Positions 6,117 through 9,822 of a stretch of DNA of 9,822 nucleotides are shown in pieces (positions within the stretch are counted from its first letter, which is position 1; each line of letters starts with the position of its first letter). Where the stretch lies: contig DMYM01000286.1 in NCBI GenBank assembly GCA_003483645.1, forward strand, positions 1,297-11,118, written 5' to 3'. The notes under the pieces are model-generated. The model did no database searches. It was given only the letters and a program-made list of their open reading frames with translations, and was not told the origin of the DNA. Position numbers and translations under genes: made by a program. The stretch comes from Verrucomicrobiales bacterium. Its GTDB lineage: Bacteria > Verrucomicrobiota > Verrucomicrobiia > Verrucomicrobiales > Akkermansiaceae.

Positions 6117-8534
6117 ATGAGCTGCTCTACTTCGAAGCCTCCCCCTTGCCTCCGGTCCGAGGGTCCGGGCCTGTTTCTGTCCCGGTTGCTCCTGGTCGTG
6201 ATGCTTGCGGGGATGCTGGCGAATGCCGGGTGGGGTGAGAAGCTACCCAATATCATCCTGATCCTCACTGATGACATGGGGTGGGATATTGCCGCATTGG
6301 GGCACCCACACGTAAAAACCCCGCATTTGGACCGCCTGGTGGGGGAAGGGAGGGTCTTTGAGAACTACTATGTGGCATCTCCGGTCTGTTCGCCGACCAG
6401 GGTCTCCTTCATGACCGGGCTTCATCCCTCGCGCTTCGGAATCCACGACTACATCAACGCCGACTGGCGCGCGAACTGGCGGCGGGGTATGCCGAACTTT
6501 CTGGATCCCAATGTCGTGACCGTGGCGGATGTGGTGAAAAGAGCGGGATACCGCACCGGGCACATTGGTAAATGGCACCTGCGCAGCGGTTCTTTTCCAT
6601 CCCAGAGCGACTACGGGATCGACCACTACCATTCGGTCTGGAGATCGGGCGATTACTTTCGGTCCTACTCCTCGTTCTACTGCGTGGAGGAGACCATCAA
6701 GTTTCTGGAACTGCCGGGGGACCAGCCCTTTTATGTCAACCTCTGGCTGTTCCAGATGCATCGGCCGGTGGTGGCATCCGCGGACCAGAAACGCATCTAC
6801 GACGGGGAGACCTTCCCCCTGACCGATTTTACACCGTATATGCGTGACTACGGCGAGCTCATGCCGGATCCGGAGGAGCGCTTTCTTGAGTACAACGCGG
6901 TGATGACCAGCGTGGATGCTGCGATCGGTAATCTTCTTGAGTTCCTTGATAAGCGGGGATTGGCCGACAACACCCTGCTCCTCTTCACGAGCGACAACGG
7001 CCCGGAGGACTTCCGGATTACGAGGGGGGTGGGTCCGGGGAGCGGCAGTTCAGGGCGGTTCCGTGGGCGCAAGCGCAGTATCTATGAAGGGGGTGTCCGG
7101 ATGCCCTGTATCGCACGCTGGCCCGGCAGGATTCCGGCGGGAACAGTGGACTCCACAACCGTGATGAGCTCGCTCGACTGGTTGCCCACAGTGAGCGCCC
7201 TGGTGGGAGAGGAGCTCCCCCCGCATCTGGACGGCGAGGACATGCTGCCGGCTCTGGAAGGAGCTCCCGTGGTGCGTGAACGGCCGTTGATCTGGGAGTT
7301 TCGCTCCGATGCGGTCGGAGAGATCAACGATGCCCCGCGCTTCGCGATCCGGGATGGCCGGTGGAAGTTGCTGTGGGAAGAAGCTCGGGAAGGGGAAGAG
7401 GGTGAGGAGATTCCCGTGCAACTGGAACTCTACGACCTGGAGGCCGATCCGGAGGAGCGCACCAACCTGGCGGGGACGGAGCCGGTGCTGGAAGCAGGCC
7501 TGCAGGCCCGGTTGGAGGAGTTCGAGGCATCCCTGGAGAGGAGACCGATCGCCATCACGGAGCAACCCTTGACCGAGGTGCTGGCGGATTCCGGGGACGG
7601 AGTCAACTTGCGGGTGGAGGCCGTGGGAACTCCTCCGCCGGCCTACCGCTGGTTTCGAAGCGGGGTGCGCCTGGTGGACGGTCCACGCGTGGCGGGAGCG
7701 GCCAGTCACCTGCTGGAGCTCAGTGATCTTGTGTTGGAAGATACCGGTGAGTACTTCTGCCGGGCCACCAATGGGAGCAGCGGCTCGCAGTCAATGGCAA
7801 CCCGGCTCAAGGTTCAGGAAACACCCTCGGTGACACGGCAGTCTGTTCCCCAGTTTCTCTGGGAAGGTGGAGTGGCATCCTATTCCGTGGAGGTGCGGGG
7901 CAGTGAACCGCTGAGCTACCAGTGGTACCAGGGGGCAGTGGTGCTGCAGGATGGCGGAGGGGTGAGCGGGACGCAGAGTGCAAACCTGGTTCTCGCGGAC
8001 CTGAATGCGCCCTTGAATCACGGGGGAGAGGAAGGCTATTCCTGCCGGATCACAAACCCGGTCGGGTTCGTGCAGTCGGAGCCCGCTCCGCTCATGGTGG
8101 CAGATGCAGGCAGCACGGACTTTGATGCCTGGATTGAGTTTTACTCCCGGGGGGAGAACCACACGGGTTCCTTCGTGGGAGATCTCGACTCGGATGGCTG
8201 GACGGACTTCCTGGAGTTCGCAGGGTTTTCCGATCCCATCAGTGCCCAGGAGCGTCCGGTCTTTGAGGTGCGCAGTGATGCGGATGGCCTGGAAGTGAGC
8301 TATGAGCGCTGGCAGGGAGGGGTGGAGAGGGGTTCCGGGAGCTATGCGATTCTGGGGTTGCGCTACGACCTGGAAGTGCTGGAGGGCGAGCGGTGGGTGA
8401 CCCTGACTGACCTTCTCACCCTGGACCGGGTGGAGAGGGGCGAGGAGGGCACCGCTGAGCGGGCCTACTACCGCAGCCCGCTCCCGGATGACCGGAGCGC
8501 CCTCTTTTTGCGGTTGCGGGTGACCCAGCGGTAG
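6117..8534 (+). CDS. Exported formylglycine sulfatase with two Ig-like domains and a Ca-loop C-terminal module
   Basis: This is an 805-aa family S1 sulfatase that hydrolyses sulfate esters, probably on an extracellular glycan. I chose ATG 6117 because it gives a signal peptide (hydrophobic core about 19-35, LANA|G cleavage near 37). The open frame runs upstream to 5973, but that start lies inside the nrdA terminator stem. The catalytic domain (about 44-475) has metal ligands D52-D53 (LTDDMG); the CSPTR signature with C91, to be converted to formylglycine, and R95; K152 and H154 (GKWHL); H215; D293-N294 (TSDNG); and K319 before EGGVRMP. Two Ig-like domains follow (about 478-567 and 570-660; DTGEYFCRATN and GYSCRITNPVG). 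Residues 689-700 form an EF-hand-type loop, D-x-D-x-D-G-x-x-D-x-x-E, and a beta-rich module ends in LFLRLRVTQR, as in many verrucomicrobial exported proteins. The Ig domains suggest adhesion or substrate placement (inference). Maturation needs a formylglycine enzyme encoded elsewhere. The substrate is unknown. There is no PEP-CTERM tail. Confidence 0.93.
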   Translation: MSCSTSKPPPCLRSEGPGLFLSRLLLVVMLAGMLANAGWGEKLPNIILILTDDMGWDIAALGHPHVKTPHLDRLVGEGRVFENYYVASPVCSPTRVSFMTGLHPSRFGIHDYINADWRANWRRGMPNFLDPNVVTVADVVKRAGYRTGHIGKWHLRSGSFPSQSDYGIDHYHSVWRSGDYFRSYSSFYCVEETIKFLELPGDQPFYVNLWLFQMHRPVVASADQKRIYDGETFPLTDFTPYMRDYGELMPDPEERFLEYNAVMTSVDAAIGNLLEFLDKRGLADNTLLLFTSDNGPEDFRITRGVGPGSGSSGRFRGRKRSIYEGGVRMPCIARWPGRIPAGTVDSTTVMSSLDWLPTVSALVGEELPPHLDGEDMLPALEGAPVVRERPLIWEFRSDAVGEINDAPRFAIRDGRWKLLWEEAREGEEGEEIPVQLELYDLEADPEERTNLAGTEPVLEAGLQARLEEFEASLERRPIAITEQPLTEVLADSGDGVNLRVEAVGTPPPAYRWFRSGVRLVDGPRVAGAASHLLELSDLVLEDTGEYFCRATNGSSGSQSMATRLKVQETPSVTRQSVPQFLWEGGVASYSVEVRGSEPLSYQWYQGAVVLQDGGGVSGTQSANLVLADLNAPLNHGGEEGYSCRITNPVGFVQSEPAPLMVADAGSTDFDAWIEFYSRGENHTGSFVGDLDSDGWTDFLEFAGFSDPISAQERPVFEVRSDADGLEVSYERWQGGVERGSGSYAILGLRYDLEVLEGERWVTLTDLLTLDRVERGEEGTAERAYYRSPLPDDRSALFLRLRVTQR

Positions 8535-8584
8535 AGTTTGGCTTGTCATCGGCCGGGCGCATGGGATTTGCTGTGACCCTTACC

Positions 8585-9796
8585 ATGAAAAGACAATCGT
8601 TCGCCCTTGCCCACGTCCTGTGCACCAGCCTGTCCGTTTCGGTCGCGCCGCTCCCTGCCCAGGAATTCCATGAGACCCTGACCGACACCTCCACCAATAC
8701 CTGGCTGGAGGATTTCTCGATCGACAGCGGTGTCGGCAAGACCGGAGACGTGGCCTGGTCGATCCGCAAGTACACCCTGCGGGGTGGAAAGCAGGCAGGT
8801 GTGGACGTGGTGGAGATCAACAATGGCAAACTGCGGTTCACGGTTGTTCCCACCCGTGGGATGAACGTTCACAAGCTTTACTGCGGGGATGTCAGACTGG
8901 GCTGGAATTCCCCCGTCACCGAGCTGGTCAATCCGCTTTTCATCAACCCCGCGGACCGGGGCGGGCTGGGATGGCTGGACGGCTTCAATGAGTGGATGAC
9001 GCGGTGTGGCTATGAGTTTGCCGGGCATCCGGGTGAAGACGATGGCAAGATGCTGAGCCTGCACGGCAAGGCCTCGAACCTGCCCGCTTCCAAGGTGGAG
9101 GTCTTCCTCAGGAACAATCGGTTGCATGTGCGTGGCCGGGTGGAGGAGAAGATGTTCAAGTTCGTGAACCTTGAGATGGTGACCGACATCTCAACCGAGA
9201 TTGGAAGCACTTCGGTGCGCTTTGACGACACCCTGACCAATCGTGGGTCGAACCCGCAGGAATTTGAAATCATCTATCACACCAACTATGGTGAACCACT
9301 CCTGGAGAAGGGGTCGCGTTTCCTTGCCCCCACCAGAAGCGTGACGCCCTTTGATGAGCGCGCGGTGGAGGAATTGAAGGATTACCGGGTCTACTACGCG
9401 CCCACCAAGGGCTACGGGGAGACGGTTTACTGCATGGAGCTCAATGCCGGTGCGGACGGTCGCACCACCGTCATGCTGCAGAACGCGGACGCAACGCGTG
9501 GCGTGGCCATGTCCTACAACGTGGACAGCCTGCCTTTCTTCACGCTGTGGAAGAACACCGATGTGGGTGAGAAGGGCTACGTGACCGGACTGGAGCCGGG
9601 ATCGGGTTATCCCTACAACCGTTCCGTTGAACGGGAGCGTGGCCGCGTGAAAAAGATTGCGCCTGGTCAGGCGAGGAAGTTCCAGGTGGAAGTCGACGTT
9701 CTTATGGACGCCGCTGCGGTGAAGAAGACCGCGGCGGGTATCGCCGGGATCCAGGGAAGCAAGAAGACCAGGGTCAACGAGCAACCGGAAGGGTAG
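8585..9796 (+). CDS. Exported DUF4432 (aldose 1-epimerase-like) protein
   Basis: This 403-aa protein belongs to the DUF4432 branch of the galactose-mutarotase-like beta-sandwich superfamily, which binds and often epimerises free or phosphorylated sugars. Conserved stretches are PTRGMNVHK (from P89), GWLDGFNEWMTRCG (from about 129), LHGKASNLPA with H160, YHTNYGEP with H232, and GLEPGSGYPYNRS with E337. By analogy with galactose mutarotase, H160, H232 and E337 are the likely catalytic triad (inference). The frame is open from TTG 8543, but ATG 8585 gives a clean signal peptide: a KRQ n-region, a hydrophobic core to about residue 23, and a LPAQ cleavage site near 25. I therefore use 8585. Export to the periplasm or beyond matches the sulfatase 50 bp upstream, and the two look co-transcribed. 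No Shine-Dalgarno is present. The last codons and stop fall inside a 17-bp tandem repeat. The exact substrate cannot be told. Confidence 0.88.
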   Translation: MKRQSFALAHVLCTSLSVSVAPLPAQEFHETLTDTSTNTWLEDFSIDSGVGKTGDVAWSIRKYTLRGGKQAGVDVVEINNGKLRFTVVPTRGMNVHKLYCGDVRLGWNSPVTELVNPLFINPADRGGLGWLDGFNEWMTRCGYEFAGHPGEDDGKMLSLHGKASNLPASKVEVFLRNNRLHVRGRVEEKMFKFVNLEMVTDISTEIGSTSVRFDDTLTNRGSNPQEFEIIYHTNYGEPLLEKGSRFLAPTRSVTPFDERAVEELKDYRVYYAPTKGYGETVYCMELNAGADGRTTVMLQNADATRGVAMSYNVDSLPFFTLWKNTDVGEKGYVTGLEPGSGYPYNRSVERERGRVKKIAPGQARKFQVEVDVLMDAAAVKKTAAGIAGIQGSKKTRVNEQPEG

Positions 9797-9822
9797 AACG
9801 GTCCTAAGGGTAGAACGGTCCT
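9789..9822. repeat. Perfect 17-bp tandem repeat, two copies to the window edge
   Basis: AAGGGTAGAACGGTCCT occurs at 9789-9805 and again at 9806-9822 with no mismatch. Copy 1 overlaps the final Glu-Gly codons and the TAG stop of the DUF4432 gene. Copy 2 ends exactly at the window end, so the array may continue beyond it. Across the junction, AACGGTCCTAAGG (9797-9809) equals 13 bases of the highly conserved 23S rRNA segment that forms the core of the I-CeuI homing site. No rRNA gene is present here. Confidence 0.9.

Noticed and set aside
8543..8584. TTG start at 8543 for the DUF4432 gene
   Set aside because: It adds 14 residues in front of a clean signal peptide. ATG 8585 gives the expected short basic n-region.
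7050..9784. Minus-strand open frames at 7050-7709, 7791-8549, 8546-9127 and 9191-9784
   Set aside because: All are antisense to the sulfatase or DUF4432 genes, with low-information products and no motifs.
9797..9809. The 23S rRNA match as evidence of an rRNA gene or intron site
   Set aside because: The match is only 13 bases and the neighbouring bases do not continue the rRNA sequence, so no rRNA feature is called.

Overview
The window most likely comes from a free-living bacterium of the PVC superphylum, probably a Verrucomicrobiota. This is inference. It rests on five things: a small PEP-CTERM surface protein; a secreted sulfatase that carries Ig-like domains and a Ca-loop/beta-sandwich tail typical of these bacteria; a secreted DUF4432 sugar-epimerase-like protein; a class I ribonucleotide reductase of the chlamydial (Ic) type; and no Shine-Dalgarno sequence in front of any start that can be placed. 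No rRNA, tRNA, CRISPR array, transposase or phage gene is visible.

Layout. Positions 2-517 (+) hold the C-terminal half of an M42-family metallo-aminopeptidase, cut by the window edge. Facing it, 604-831 (-) encodes a 75-residue protein that is almost only a signal peptide, a Pro/Ser/Glu-rich linker and a PEP-CTERM sorting tail. A non-coding stretch of about 520 bp (832-1349) follows. It contains two inverted-repeat clusters and, next to nrdB, a tandem NrdR-box-like operator overlapping a possible promoter.

Positions 1350-5915 (+) are the core of the window: nrdB (365 aa) and then nrdA (1090 aa), the small and large subunits of an aerobic class I ribonucleotide reductase. All six metal ligands of NrdB are present, but the radical tyrosine position is leucine, as expected for a tyrosine-free Mn/Fe-type (subclass Ic) enzyme. 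NrdA has an extended N-terminus that reads as three ATP-cone-like modules. A strong intrinsic terminator (5945-5984) closes the unit.

Positions 6117-9796 (+) form a second unit for sulfated-carbohydrate use. It encodes an exported 805-aa formylglycine sulfatase with accessory domains, followed 50 bp later by an exported 403-aa DUF4432 aldose-1-epimerase-like protein. The likely logic is that the sulfatase removes sulfate from an external glycan and the epimerase-like protein acts on the released sugar outside the cytoplasm. The substrate cannot be read from the sequence.

The window ends in two perfect copies of a 17-bp tandem repeat that begins inside the last codons of the DUF4432 gene. It contains a 13-base match to a highly conserved 23S rRNA segment.
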